64,000 bases of DNA from an uncultured beta proteobacterium (lineage in GTDB: Bacteria > Pseudomonadota > Gammaproteobacteria > Burkholderiales > Burkholderiaceae_B), in the NCBI GenBank assembly GCA_903821335.1, contig CAIJKV010000135.1, positions 1 to 64,000 of the forward strand, written 5' to 3'. The notes under the pieces are model-generated. The model ran no database searches. It was given only the letters and a program-made list of their open reading frames with translations, and had not been told where the DNA came from. Positions 44,785-53,431 of the stretch are shown here, in pieces (positions within the stretch are counted from its first letter, which is position 1; every line of letters starts with the position of its first letter). A program made the translations under genes and the position numbers.

Positions 44785-46320
44785 CTATGTGGGCTGAGCG
44801 GTGGGCTGAGCGGGGGACTGAGCGGTGGGTTGTTGGGCAGCCAGGGCCGACAGACCCGCCGCCGCGCCCGCGAGTCGACCAAACACCGCCCCTGAAACCA
44901 GGCCAGTCCCACTCGGATAGTTGAAGTAAAAAATGCCGCCGACCATTTCGCCCGCGCAATAGAGTCCGGGAATAGGCTGCAGGTGCACATCAACGACCTG
45001 CCCCTGGTCAGCAATCGTACGCAACCCGCCAAACGTAAACGTAATCCCGCAGGTCGTCTGGTACGCCTCGTACGGCGGCGTATCAAGTGCCTGTGCCCAG
45101 TTGGACTTGGGCGGCTCGATACCCAGGGTACGACGGCCATCTTTTACCGTGTGCTCAAAAGGCACATCGCCCAGCACGGCCGCATTGAACTCCTGGACGG
45201 TTCTGACGAACGCTTCGGGGTTGACCCCCTCGAGCTTGGTGGCAAGTTCTTCAATCGTGTTGGCCACAACCTTGGTCACGAACTTGATACGGTATTCATT
45301 GCGCAACAGGTTCACGACCTTGCGGTCGAACACTTGCCAGGCGAACTGGCCAGTTTGCCTGAGAACCTCGCCGCCATATTTCGCATACGTGAACGAATGA
45401 AAATCGAGTCCCTCATCGACAAACCGCTTACCTTCGGCATTAATCAGCAGTCCGAAAATGTAGCTGTGTTTTTGAAACTTGTCGCCAACATTGACGTCGC
45501 CAAACTCAGGCGCGTTACGATCCCAGCCGGTTGCATGGCAACCCGACCAGTTTCCGTATGGAGCGGCGCCAATGTCGAGCGCCATTTTCAAGCCATCCCC
45601 CTGATTGAAGCGGCTACCGCGAACCTTGGCCAGTTCCCATCCCGGACCAAGATAGCGTGTGCGCATTTCCGGGTTGGCCTCAAAGCCACCACAGGCCAGT
45701 ACCACTGCACCAGCGGTGTAGTCGACCAATTGTCCGTCTTGCTGGGCGCGCACGCCCGTCACCCGCACGCCGTCGTAAATCAGTGACACCGTGCGCGTCT
45801 GGTAGACCACCTCAACGCCGGCACGTTGGGCACACGCATCCAGAAAGGCCACCAGGCCCGCACCGCCGCCAGAAACTTCGATGGGCAGGCGTCCAAAGAA
45901 ACGCCGCTTGCCATTGACCATGGCGGATTGGCGCCCATAGTTGGGCACGAAACGCACGCCTTTTTCACGCAGCCAGACCATCGTGTCCAGGCTGCGGCGA
46001 ACCAGTATCTCGGAGAGTTCGGGATCAGTCCTGAATTGCGTCAGGCGAAACAGGTCGTCAAAATATTCGTCCGTGGTGTTGGTGCCAAAGTCCGTATCGG
46101 CGATTTCCTGATCGGTCAACTCGGTGACCCGCTTGAGATCGTCGACGGATTCGTAGGCAAAGCGCATCACGCCACCGGCGAAACGGCTGTTGCCCCCCGA
46201 CTCTTCCTGGGACGCTGCCTCCATAACCAGCACTGTCGCACCCGTATCACGTGCCGCGAGTGCCGCGCAAAGCGCTGCGTTGCCCTTGCCGACAACAATA
46301 ACGTCGTAGTGATTTTCCAT
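44785..46320 (-). CDS. tcuA: FAD-dependent tricarballylate dehydrogenase-like flavoprotein
   Basis: A 511-residue flavoprotein of the fumarate reductase/succinate dehydrogenase class, closest in look to TcuA. The FAD-binding start is YDVIVVGKGNAALCAALAA, with GNSRFAGGVMRFAY, FGRLPIEVSGGGAGLVAFLD, AVVLACGGFEANPEMRTRYL and the end PIPGLYCAGEMVGGIFYFNY. TcuA oxidises tricarballylate to cis-aconitate; related enzymes act on other polycarboxylates. The C-terminus carries four-residue repeats (AQPT/AQSP) encoded by a 12-base tandem repeat. It stops ten bases before the GntR start and follows a PrpD gene by 15 bases. The presence of PrpD proteins fits a tricarboxylate path. The tcuA name is tentative. 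Confidence 0.85.
   Translation of the reverse strand: MENHYDVIVVGKGNAALCAALAARDTGATVLVMEAASQEESGGNSRFAGGVMRFAYESVDDLKRVTELTDQEIADTDFGTNTTDEYFDDLFRLTQFRTDPELSEILVRRSLDTMVWLREKGVRFVPNYGRQSAMVNGKRRFFGRLPIEVSGGGAGLVAFLDACAQRAGVEVVYQTRTVSLIYDGVRVTGVRAQQDGQLVDYTAGAVVLACGGFEANPEMRTRYLGPGWELAKVRGSRFNQGDGLKMALDIGAAPYGNWSGCHATGWDRNAPEFGDVNVGDKFQKHSYIFGLLINAEGKRFVDEGLDFHSFTYAKYGGEVLRQTGQFAWQVFDRKVVNLLRNEYRIKFVTKVVANTIEELATKLEGVNPEAFVRTVQEFNAAVLGDVPFEHTVKDGRRTLGIEPPKSNWAQALDTPPYEAYQTTCGITFTFGGLRTIADQGQVVDVHLQPIPGLYCAGEMVGGIFYFNYPSGTGLVSGAVFGRLAGAAAGLSALAAQQPTAQSPAQPTAQPT
44789..44836. repeat. 12-base tandem repeat at the end of the flavoprotein gene
   Basis: Four adjacent 12-base units, two identical GTGGGCTGAGCG copies (44789-44800 and 44801-44812), a third with two changes (44813-44824) and a diverged fourth (44825-44836). 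It keeps the reading frame and encodes the AQPT/AQSP tail of the flavoprotein. Copy number could vary between strains by slippage. Confidence 0.75.
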
Positions 46321-46335
46321 GTCGCCTTCCCGTCC

Positions 46336-47784
46336 TTATGTTTTTGAAGCTTTCAATAGTTTCGTCAGCGCGCGTACGTCTTCGAGGTGCTCGATGCCTT
46401 GAATGGCCGCGTAGGCACGCGCACTGGCATGGGCATCAATGGCGCGCGCGGCACAGAGTTCGAATTTTGTTTTTAATCTTGCTTCAGGCAACGGATTGTC
46501 GGAGGTGCGGCCAAGGGGCGCATTCACGCTGGCCGACACGGTTCGCCCGTCCTGCAACGTCACCTCGACTTGGCCGCCAAAATGGTTGGCCGGATCGAAT
46601 CTGCTGTGGTCGTAAGCGTGCGCAAAAATCCGCGGCAACAGGCTGTTGACCCGTGCGTCTTGCTGCGCGTCGTTTTCAAAATGCTCCAGCGACACGCGTC
46701 CGTCAAGCAGCGCCCTGGCCACGACATACTGGACGCTGAACTTGGCGTCCAGGCCCGTCGCGGGGGCGGGTCGGTTGGTATGCTGCAAGCGGCGTGCGTG
46801 AATCCAGATATCGACCCGCGCGATATCAGCGGGCAAGATCGAGGTGTTCTGTGCAATCTCGATGGCCGCATCGATCGCCGGATGCGTGCTGCCGCAACAG
46901 GGATATTGCTTGATGGCGATTCCAGGCCTGATGATGTCCAGTGGCGCCGCCCAGGACGCCCGACTGCGCGACGCGTCGTAATTACCAGTGCCGTTGTAGA
47001 CCTCGAAAAATCCTTGCGGATGTTCAAACACATCCTGATCGTTGGCTGTGTAGCCCGCCTGGGCCAGCTTTGCCGCCAGCAACCCTTCGCGCGCGCAACG
47101 GCCCACATGCATGGGCTTGGTCATCGTGCCGAAATTTGCCTTGAGCCCGCAAGAGCCGGAAGCAGCAAGCGCGAGCGCAACTGCAGTCTGGGTCGCATTC
47201 AGACGCAACAGCTTCGCGCAGGCAGCGGCGGCGCCAAAAACACCCAGCGTCGCGGTTGGATGCCAGCCCTTGGTGTAATGGTGAAAATGCACAGCCATCG
47301 CAAGCTTGGTCTCGACTTCGAAACCTGCGACGTAGGCGGTCAAAAAATCCTGGCCACTGGCGCCCGCTTCGTCGGCCAGCGCGAATAAGGCAGGCAGGAT
47401 CGGAACAGACGGATGCCCACCCATGGTGTTATTGCAGTCGTCGAAATCCAGTGCGTGCGACGCGGTTCCGTTGATCAACGCAGCATCCAGGGCGCTGCAG
47501 GCCAGCGCCGTGCCAAACACCACGGCAGGCCCGGCGCTGACACCCAGCGCCTGACTGAGCAGGGTTGCGCAAGGTTCCCTGGCTCCCGCCAGCGTCACAC
47601 CAACCGTATCAAGAATGCCCACGCGGGCCCAGTGCACTGCCTGGGCAGGAAGGTCCTGATACGCAAGAGCGCACACCTGTTGGGCAAAAAAAGCGGCCAA
47701 CCCTGCTGGCGGGTGATGGGCCTCGGGACTGATATGCGGCTCACGCACTTGGTGTCCAGTGGTGCCATGGCACGCTGGGTTCAT
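46336..47784 (-). CDS. MmgE/PrpD family protein (copy 1 of the operon)
   Basis: A 482-residue protein of the MmgE/PrpD fold, whose known members include 2-methylcitrate dehydratase and cis-aconitate (iminodisuccinate-type) enzymes. Family stretches: HWARVGILDTVGVTLAGARE, NGTASHALDFDDCNNTMGGH, GWHPTATLGVFGAAAACAKL, KPMHVGRCAREGLLAAKLAQ and KQYPCCGSTHPAIDAAIEIA. The frame runs to 47835, but the ATG at 47784 has GGAGAG six bases upstream and is preferred. It lies 15 bases before the flavoprotein gene. Expected to act on a hydroxy-polycarboxylate; exact reaction unknown. Confidence 0.9.
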   Translation of the reverse strand: MNPACHGTTGHQVREPHISPEAHHPPAGLAAFFAQQVCALAYQDLPAQAVHWARVGILDTVGVTLAGAREPCATLLSQALGVSAGPAVVFGTALACSALDAALINGTASHALDFDDCNNTMGGHPSVPILPALFALADEAGASGQDFLTAYVAGFEVETKLAMAVHFHHYTKGWHPTATLGVFGAAAACAKLLRLNATQTAVALALAASGSCGLKANFGTMTKPMHVGRCAREGLLAAKLAQAGYTANDQDVFEHPQGFFEVYNGTGNYDASRSRASWAAPLDIIRPGIAIKQYPCCGSTHPAIDAAIEIAQNTSILPADIARVDIWIHARRLQHTNRPAPATGLDAKFSVQYVVARALLDGRVSLEHFENDAQQDARVNSLLPRIFAHAYDHSRFDPANHFGGQVEVTLQDGRTVSASVNAPLGRTSDNPLPEARLKTKFELCAARAIDAHASARAYAAIQGIEHLEDVRALTKLLKASKT

Positions 47785-47815
47785 CGTCGTCTCTCCATTA
47801 ATTGCGGGCCGCATG

Positions 47816-48850
47816 TCATTCCGACCGTATGCCAAGTTGCTGGATCAGTGTTCGCCACTTGACGACTTCCGCGCGGATGAACGCATCGAAGTCCTGGGGG
47901 CTGCTTCCAACCGGTTCGGAACCATCCACGGCAAGCCTTGCGTGCACGTCAGGCTGTTGCAAAATCCTGACGATCGCGTGGTTGAGTTTTTCAATAATCG
48001 GCGCAGGGGTTGCTGCTGAGGCCACCACCCCATACCAGCCCGCGACCTCGTAGTCCCTGACCCCGCCTTCTTGCATGGTAGGCAACTCAGGCAGTGACGT
48101 TGAGCGTTTGACGGTCGTCACCGCCAGCGGCCTGAGTCGACCCGACGCAATATGCCCGTGCGACTGAAGGAAGGTCGAGAACAGCATGTCGATCTGACCG
48201 CTGATCACGTCCGACATCGCCAGTGCCCCACCCTTGTAGGGGATATGCGTGAGATCAATACGCGCGAGCGAGCCAAATAGTGCGCCAGCCAGGTGGCTCA
48301 ACCCGCCCAGCCCCGAAGACCCGTAGGTGAGTTTTCCAGGATTAGCACGGGCATAGTCCACCAGTTCCTCGATCGAGCGCACGGGCAACTCTGGATTGAC
48401 CACCAGGACGTATGGCTGGCTGGTCGCCTGCGTGATCGGTGCCAGGTCACGTATCAAGTCATACGGTTGCTTTTTTTGCAACGTGACGTTGACCGAGTGA
48501 CTCGATGAAATCATGGTGAGCGTATAGCCATCCGGGGCGGCCCGCACAGCAGCTTCGACAGCGATCGTGCCGTTTGCACCAGGACGGTTTTCAACGACGA
48601 CCGGCTGATTCCACAAGACGGCCAGGTGCTGCGCGATCGCACGTGCGGTGATGTCGACGCCACCGGCAGCGGCAAAAGGACACAACAGGCGAATGGGTCG
48701 CGCCGGATACGTATCGACGGACCTGCCTTCTGGTCGTGCATACGTGCTCAGGCCGATCGCACCGAGTGCGCTCAGTTGACCCAGCGCGCCAGCCATCCCT
48801 GCCTCGCCCAGTGTGCCAAAAAATTCTCTGCGAGACTTGCTCTTGGGCAT
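47816..48850 (-). CDS. Bug/TTT-family periplasmic substrate-binding protein with Tat-like signal
   Basis: A 344-residue tricarboxylate-transporter-type receptor. The N-terminus SKSRREFFGTLGEAGMAG looks like a twin-arginine signal. The mature part begins YPARPIRLLCPFAAAGGVDI, followed by PVVVENRPGANGTIAVEAAV, THIPYKGGALAMSDVISGQI and STSLPELPTMQEGGVRDYEV. The ATG at 48850 has GGAG six bases upstream and is preferred over 48862. It is embedded between PrpD genes, so it probably binds the carboxylate degraded by this operon. No TctAB membrane genes are near. Confidence 0.93.
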   Translation of the reverse strand: MPKSKSRREFFGTLGEAGMAGALGQLSALGAIGLSTYARPEGRSVDTYPARPIRLLCPFAAAGGVDITARAIAQHLAVLWNQPVVVENRPGANGTIAVEAAVRAAPDGYTLTMISSSHSVNVTLQKKQPYDLIRDLAPITQATSQPYVLVVNPELPVRSIEELVDYARANPGKLTYGSSGLGGLSHLAGALFGSLARIDLTHIPYKGGALAMSDVISGQIDMLFSTFLQSHGHIASGRLRPLAVTTVKRSTSLPELPTMQEGGVRDYEVAGWYGVVASAATPAPIIEKLNHAIVRILQQPDVHARLAVDGSEPVGSSPQDFDAFIRAEVVKWRTLIQQLGIRSE

Positions 48851-48868
48851 GGAACGCTCCATAGTCGG

Positions 48869-50266
48869 TCAGGCGGCGGGCGCCAAATCTGGCAGTGTGG
48901 ACATATTGGCAACGTCCTCAACCTGGCTGAGACTGTTGAACCAGGTCGATCGCGCGTGCGTGTCATAGTCGTTGGTCAACCTGTTAAATCGCTGCTCAAG
49001 TTGTTGCCTGCTGAGCGGCTGTTCTGGTGAGCCGGCGAACTGGTCTGCTTCGCGCTCGAACACCCTGCCGTCCTTGAGCCTGACTTGGAGTCTGGATGCC
49101 CAGGCGGATCGCGGCGCACCCTCCTCAAAAGCGACCAGGCGAATGTCTGCACAGGTCTGCAAAATCTCGGGGTCTGCCACGGCACCCTGATTGAAGACAG
49201 AAGGATCAGCCGGATCGGCATGCAGCGCCAGTGCGACGCAGAACGGCACGCTGTATTGCCCCTGCAAAATATCGTGTGGCGTGCGAATATCGTGATGGCT
49301 CAGTACCTTGTGCGAGACATGCAAGGTCATGTGGGCAACATCCTGTGGACCAAAGCCGGCCTCGGCCATCAGGCCGCGCAGTGATTCGATGGGCGTGTGT
49401 GCGGTCACATGGCAGGGGTAGGCTTTGAGGCAAATCCGTCGCGTTTCCCAGGTTGTTCCCAATTCCTGCGTCAGCAGGGCAGCATCGCTTTGTGCACAGT
49501 AGGTTTGCAGAAGACCGAAACGCCCCTCCAGTATCGTCTCGGGTCCGCAAAATCCTTCTTCGGCCAAACGTGCAGCCAGCACGCCCGACTCACAGGCCCG
49601 GCCCAGGTGCAGGCGTTTGACCTCGGCACCCTGCGTCGCCGCGGAAAACGCCAGCAATCCGCTGGACAAGGATCCGGCGATACCCAGCGCACTGGTCAGT
49701 TGCGCCGGCCCGAGTCCCATGATGACACCGGCTGCGATCGCAGCGCCATAGGGTCCCGTCAAGCCGGGTGCATGAAACCCCAGACGCTCACTTGAATGCA
49801 ATGTGGCGTTGCCAATACGAAACATGGCCTCGCAGGCCGCCACGAATGCCAGCAGGAAACGCTCCCCGGTTGCTTGGCGTTCTTCGGCAAGCGCAAGCGC
49901 CGGCGCAAACAACGCGGCACCGGGGTGAACGCCTGCGCCCGGCTTTCTAAGACTGTCCTGTTCGAAAGCGTGGGCGAACGCACCATTTGCCAGTGCCGCG
50001 CAGGGAGCATGCACACGCACACCTGCCATCCCCATCAGTTTGCACGGGCCACCACGACCGTAGGCCATGGCATAACGCGCGACCGCCTGGCTCCAGTCAA
50101 AGCGACTCCCAAAGGCTGCCACTGCCGCCGTATCGATCAGGCAGGCACGCGCGACCTGCAGCACATCCTGCGGGACAGCAGACAACGTCAGTCCTGCGCA
50201 GAATTCGCCCAGCGTGACTGCCGCTGCCGGACTCAGTGTTGCAAGGTTGACGGGGCGTGTTGTCAT
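48869..50266 (-). CDS. MmgE/PrpD family protein (copy 2 of the operon)
   Basis: A 465-residue MmgE/PrpD protein, clearly a paralogue of its neighbours but diverged. Signature pieces are ARACLIDTAAVAAFGSRFDW, NGAFAHAFEQDSLRKPGAGV, GFHAPGLTGPYGAAIAAGVI, KRLHLGRACESGVLAARLAE and LKAYPCHVTAHTPIESLRGL. The usual HxDFDD-like segment reads HAFEQDS, so its active site may differ from copy 1. It lies seven to eighteen bases before the Bug gene and twelve bases after the third copy. Confidence 0.88.
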   Translation of the reverse strand: MTTRPVNLATLSPAAAVTLGEFCAGLTLSAVPQDVLQVARACLIDTAAVAAFGSRFDWSQAVARYAMAYGRGGPCKLMGMAGVRVHAPCAALANGAFAHAFEQDSLRKPGAGVHPGAALFAPALALAEERQATGERFLLAFVAACEAMFRIGNATLHSSERLGFHAPGLTGPYGAAIAAGVIMGLGPAQLTSALGIAGSLSSGLLAFSAATQGAEVKRLHLGRACESGVLAARLAEEGFCGPETILEGRFGLLQTYCAQSDAALLTQELGTTWETRRICLKAYPCHVTAHTPIESLRGLMAEAGFGPQDVAHMTLHVSHKVLSHHDIRTPHDILQGQYSVPFCVALALHADPADPSVFNQGAVADPEILQTCADIRLVAFEEGAPRSAWASRLQVRLKDGRVFEREADQFAGSPEQPLSRQQLEQRFNRLTNDYDTHARSTWFNSLSQVEDVANMSTLPDLAPAA

Positions 50267-50278
50267 GGCTCGCGTGCG

Positions 50279-51676
50279 TCAGCCTGCCACCATCAAGTCG
50301 ACAATCCGCGCGGCGTCGCCAAGCTCTTCCATGCCAAGCACTGCGTCGCGCAAGGCGGCCACGCGTGACGGCGACAGGGACTGGGCCGCAAGCGTTTCAA
50401 ATTTATGCACCACATCGGCCTCGGTGGCAAAGTTATGCTCACTGCCGCGCGGGGACTCGACCGTTGTGGACAGGCGTGTGCCATCCTTGAACCGGACCTC
50501 GACGTGCACCATGTGCCTGAACTTCGAACCGCGCGCGGTAATTTCGGCGTCATGCCGAACCTTCACTTTTTCGGCCAATGCCATCCGGGCGGGGTCTGCC
50601 ACCATGGCCTCGGTAAACTGATCCACGAAGACGTCTCCCTCCAGCAATAGCGTGGCGACGCAATAGGGAAGATTCAGTTGTGCGGCCGTGAGCCCCTCGG
50701 GGCTGTAGCGCCACCCAACATGGTCCATGGTCACCTGTGAGCCGCTCACCATGATCTCCTCAATGTCATCGGGACCAAAGTTGCGCTCGGCCTGAAGCTT
50801 GCGGATGCCGTCAAGCGTCGTGTGGTTGCTGCCGACACAAGAATAGAATTTGAGTGCGATGCCCATGGTTTGCCAAACTTCGCCAAAACCCGCAGTCAGT
50901 TGCTCAAGATCAAAGCGATCCTGTGAACGCGAAAATGTCGAGCAAAAGCCACCATATTCGCTTTCAAGAACGTTCTGGATCCCGGTAAAGCCACGTTCGG
51001 CCAGCAGTGCGCCGTACAGGCCGCTTTGCGAAGACCTGCCAGCGTGCAGTCGCTTGACCATTGCGCCGTATTGCGCAGCCATCAGGCCGGCTGCTTGCGT
51101 GCCCGCAATACCCAAGGCATGCACGGTGCGGTCCTGATCCAGGCGCAAGCCACGGGCAGCCCCGGCGGCCGCCGAGAACACGCCCAGCGTCGCGCCGGAG
51201 TGCCAGCCTTGGGCAATGTGCTCGGGCCCCATGCAAATACCGACGCGCGGTCCGATTTCGTAGCCCGCGACCGCGGCAGTCAGAAATTCCGTTCCACTGA
51301 GATTGCGACGATTTTCAGCGACCGCCAGCAGGGCAGGCAACACCACTGCACCCACGTGCAAGACGCCCTGGCGGTGGACATCATCGAGTTCAAAGCCCTG
51401 CACCTGGGTACCGTTGACCAGTGCAGCGTGGGGTGCGGACAGGCTTTCACTGGTGCCCCAGACCTTGGCACCGCGGCTGTCATCGACCGACGTGAGGGTT
51501 TCGCGCAGAATCCGGCTCCATTCGAGCTTGGCCCCATAAAGCGCGCAGCCCAGCGAATCAAGAATCAGGAGCTTGATACGCGCCTTGACCTCCGGCGGGA
51601 TCTGCTCAGGCGTCAGCCCGGATACGAAACGGGCAATTTCACTGGTGTACGGGTTTTTTCTCGAGGCATGGCTCAT
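50279..51676 (-). CDS. MmgE/PrpD family protein (copy 3, first gene of operon)
   Basis: A 465-residue MmgE/PrpD protein. Family stretches: KARIKLLILDSLGCALYGAK, NGTQVQGFELDDVHRQGVLH, GWHSGATLGVFSAAAGAARG, KRLHAGRSSQSGLYGALLAE and LKFYSCVGSNHTTLDGIRKL. Compared with copy 2 it keeps an acidic FELDD segment followed by H. The ATG at 51676 has AGGA seven bases upstream; the frame extends to 51703, into the operator region. It is the promoter-proximal gene of the six-gene unit that ends with the GntR regulator. Confidence 0.9.
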   Translation of the reverse strand: MSHASRKNPYTSEIARFVSGLTPEQIPPEVKARIKLLILDSLGCALYGAKLEWSRILRETLTSVDDSRGAKVWGTSESLSAPHAALVNGTQVQGFELDDVHRQGVLHVGAVVLPALLAVAENRRNLSGTEFLTAAVAGYEIGPRVGICMGPEHIAQGWHSGATLGVFSAAAGAARGLRLDQDRTVHALGIAGTQAAGLMAAQYGAMVKRLHAGRSSQSGLYGALLAERGFTGIQNVLESEYGGFCSTFSRSQDRFDLEQLTAGFGEVWQTMGIALKFYSCVGSNHTTLDGIRKLQAERNFGPDDIEEIMVSGSQVTMDHVGWRYSPEGLTAAQLNLPYCVATLLLEGDVFVDQFTEAMVADPARMALAEKVKVRHDAEITARGSKFRHMVHVEVRFKDGTRLSTTVESPRGSEHNFATEADVVHKFETLAAQSLSPSRVAALRDAVLGMEELGDAARIVDLMVAG

Positions 51677-51686
51677 TAGGAATCCT

Positions 51687-51708
51687 ATTGTATGCAAAGG
51701 CACACAAT
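51687..51708. promoter_or_regulatory. Candidate GntR operator palindrome in front of the carboxylate operon
   Basis: ATTGTATGC (51687-51695) and GCACACAAT (51700-51708) form an inverted repeat matching at 8 of 9 positions around a 4-base centre. Its shape, TTGT...ACAA, resembles FadR/VanR-type GntR sites. It lies 11-32 bases before the first start codon and covers a TACAAT that may be the -10 box, so binding should block transcription. A wider 10-base perfect inverted repeat, GAATCCTATT (51680-51689) and AATAGGATTC (51720-51729), partly surrounds it. Confidence 0.55.
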
Positions 51709-51891
51709 ATTCGGATAATAATAGGATTCAGACGCCTTGGCGCCCTCTGGTAAACCCTGAACGCACGGGTCGAGTGCGCCCATGCTGGGCGCACATGCAA
51801 AATGCCCGATGGGTTGCAACGGGCATCTGGCTGGCAGTGCGATGGAAGTCGGTCGATCCGGTATCCCCGGGGACGCAGCGATACGACCGGC

Positions 51892-52521
51892 TCACACCCT
51901 TTTTTTGGATTCGCGCAACAGTCGTTTTTGCAACGCGCTCTTTGAAAAATAGGCGGTGACGTCTTCGGCGTTCTTGTATTCAAGCTCGCCTTTTGCACCC
52001 AGTCCACCTGAAAAAGGCGCTGCAGCCGTCAAGGCCATGTCTTTAAGGGCTTCCCACACGCCGTGATGATCGGCGTCGGCACCGATCTTGGCCCTGGCCT
52101 GGGTGATCGCGGCGTCAAGCGTGTAGGTACGCTCTTTGGCCGGCTTGGGCTCAGCTTTGGACAGTATCGGCCAAAGTGTGGTGTCGGCAATCGCGGCTCG
52201 CCTGACATCGGCAACCCTGACCAGCAAGCCTGTCTCGTGGGCGCCCGGCTCTGCGGGCACTTTGCCACTTTTTTTCGTGCCCGGGAGTTCCAGGTCAAGA
52301 ATGAAGCGGTGATTCGACGCAACGTCGCGGCCGAACCGTTCATCGCGTTCCAGACTTTCGCCTGTCTGGATGGTATTGAGTGCGGCCCAGGCCCACGCGA
52401 TGTCCTTGGGTGTCGAACGGTCTCGGCCCAGGATTTTGGCAGCGAGCACCGCATCGTCATCCGTCAATACTGCCGAGGGAACGACGGTCTTTGTGATGTT
52501 CTTTTTCTTGCTGTCGTTCAT
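51892..52521 (-). CDS. Hypothetical protein
   Basis: A soluble-looking protein of about 209 residues from the ATG at 52521, which has AGGA nine bases upstream; the frame continues to 52617 with other possible starts at 52584 and 52542. It has no signal peptide or membrane helix, is rich in charged residues, and ends in a strongly basic tail (LQKRLLRESKKRV). I recognise no family or motif. It stands alone and is divergent from the carbonic anhydrase gene. Confidence 0.7.
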   Translation of the reverse strand: MNDSKKKNITKTVVPSAVLTDDDAVLAAKILGRDRSTPKDIAWAWAALNTIQTGESLERDERFGRDVASNHRFILDLELPGTKKSGKVPAEPGAHETGLLVRVADVRRAAIADTTLWPILSKAEPKPAKERTYTLDAAITQARAKIGADADHHGVWEALKDMALTAAAPFSGGLGAKGELEYKNAEDVTAYFSKSALQKRLLRESKKRV

Positions 52522-52724
52522 GGCTGGCATTCCTGTGTACATGGGCAATCTCTGATTGGGATTGTACTCATTCGACTCAGGCATCACACCTGACGAGATC
52601 AGGGAGGCCCGGTGCACCTCTTGCGATCATGTGGTTGGCGGTGCGGGCTCAAGCGCGCTGCTATCATGACAGCGTACCTAGGCGGCTCCCGGTTCACCAC
52701 GCACCAACGATTCAACCACCTGAC

Positions 52725-53387
52725 ATGCCCAAGACGAACAACCCTCACGTACTCACCCAACTGTTTGAGCAGAATCGCCAGTGGGCGCAGTCGGTCACCG
52801 AAAACGATCCCGAATATTTCACGCGTCTGGTTAACCAGCAGTCCCCGCAATATCTCTGGATCGGTTGCTCGGATTCGCGTGTGCCTGCCAACCAGATCAC
52901 CGGCCTGGCGCCTGGCGAGGTATTCGTGCACCGCAATATCGCCAACGTTGTCGTGCACACAGACTTGAATGCCCTGTCCGTGATCCAGTTCGCGATTGAC
53001 CAGTTGAAGGTCAAGCACATCATGGTCGTCGGACACTATGGCTGTTCGGGCGTCAATGCCGCACTGAACAATATCCGGGTTGGCCTGGCCGACAACTGGA
53101 TCCGGCACGTCAAGGACGTCCACGACAAGCACGGCAGCTACCTTGGCAACATCCTGGGCTCGCGTGAACGGCTCGATCGCCTGTGTGAACTGAACGTGAT
53201 CGAGCAGGTTGTCAACGTCTGCCACACCACGAGTGTCCAGGACGCCTGGTCCCGGGGTCAGCCGCTCACCATCCATGGCTGGGTCTACAGGCTGGAGGAC
53301 GGCATGGCGCGCGACATGGGCATCAGCGTGGCCAATGCCGAGGAACTGAACCGGCGCTACAAGACGGTCATCGCCAAAAACTACTAG
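52725..53387 (+). CDS. can: Beta-class carbonic anhydrase
   Basis: A 220-residue zinc enzyme interconverting CO2 and bicarbonate. Zinc ligands are C48, H104 and C107 (IGCSDSRVPANQ and VVGHYGCSGV), with the catalytic D50-R52 dyad next to the first, and the conserved VFVHRNIANVV segment. Length fits the beta class of E. coli Can. The start is ATG 52725; an upstream in-frame extension to 52629 lacks family similarity. A cytoplasmic housekeeping role in supplying bicarbonate is likely. Confidence 0.96.
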   Translation: MPKTNNPHVLTQLFEQNRQWAQSVTENDPEYFTRLVNQQSPQYLWIGCSDSRVPANQITGLAPGEVFVHRNIANVVVHTDLNALSVIQFAIDQLKVKHIMVVGHYGCSGVNAALNNIRVGLADNWIRHVKDVHDKHGSYLGNILGSRERLDRLCELNVIEQVVNVCHTTSVQDAWSRGQPLTIHGWVYRLEDGMARDMGISVANAEELNRRYKTVIAKNY

Positions 53388-53431
53388 CCAGCCTTCCTGC
53401 TTCGGTCTATAACGCACCAAAGGGAGGGGTG

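Noticed and set aside
44775-45140. N-terminal extension of the GntR regulator
   Set aside because: The extra 122 residues are low-complexity, overlap the flavoprotein gene and precede a normal GntR start with its own ribosome-binding site at 44774.
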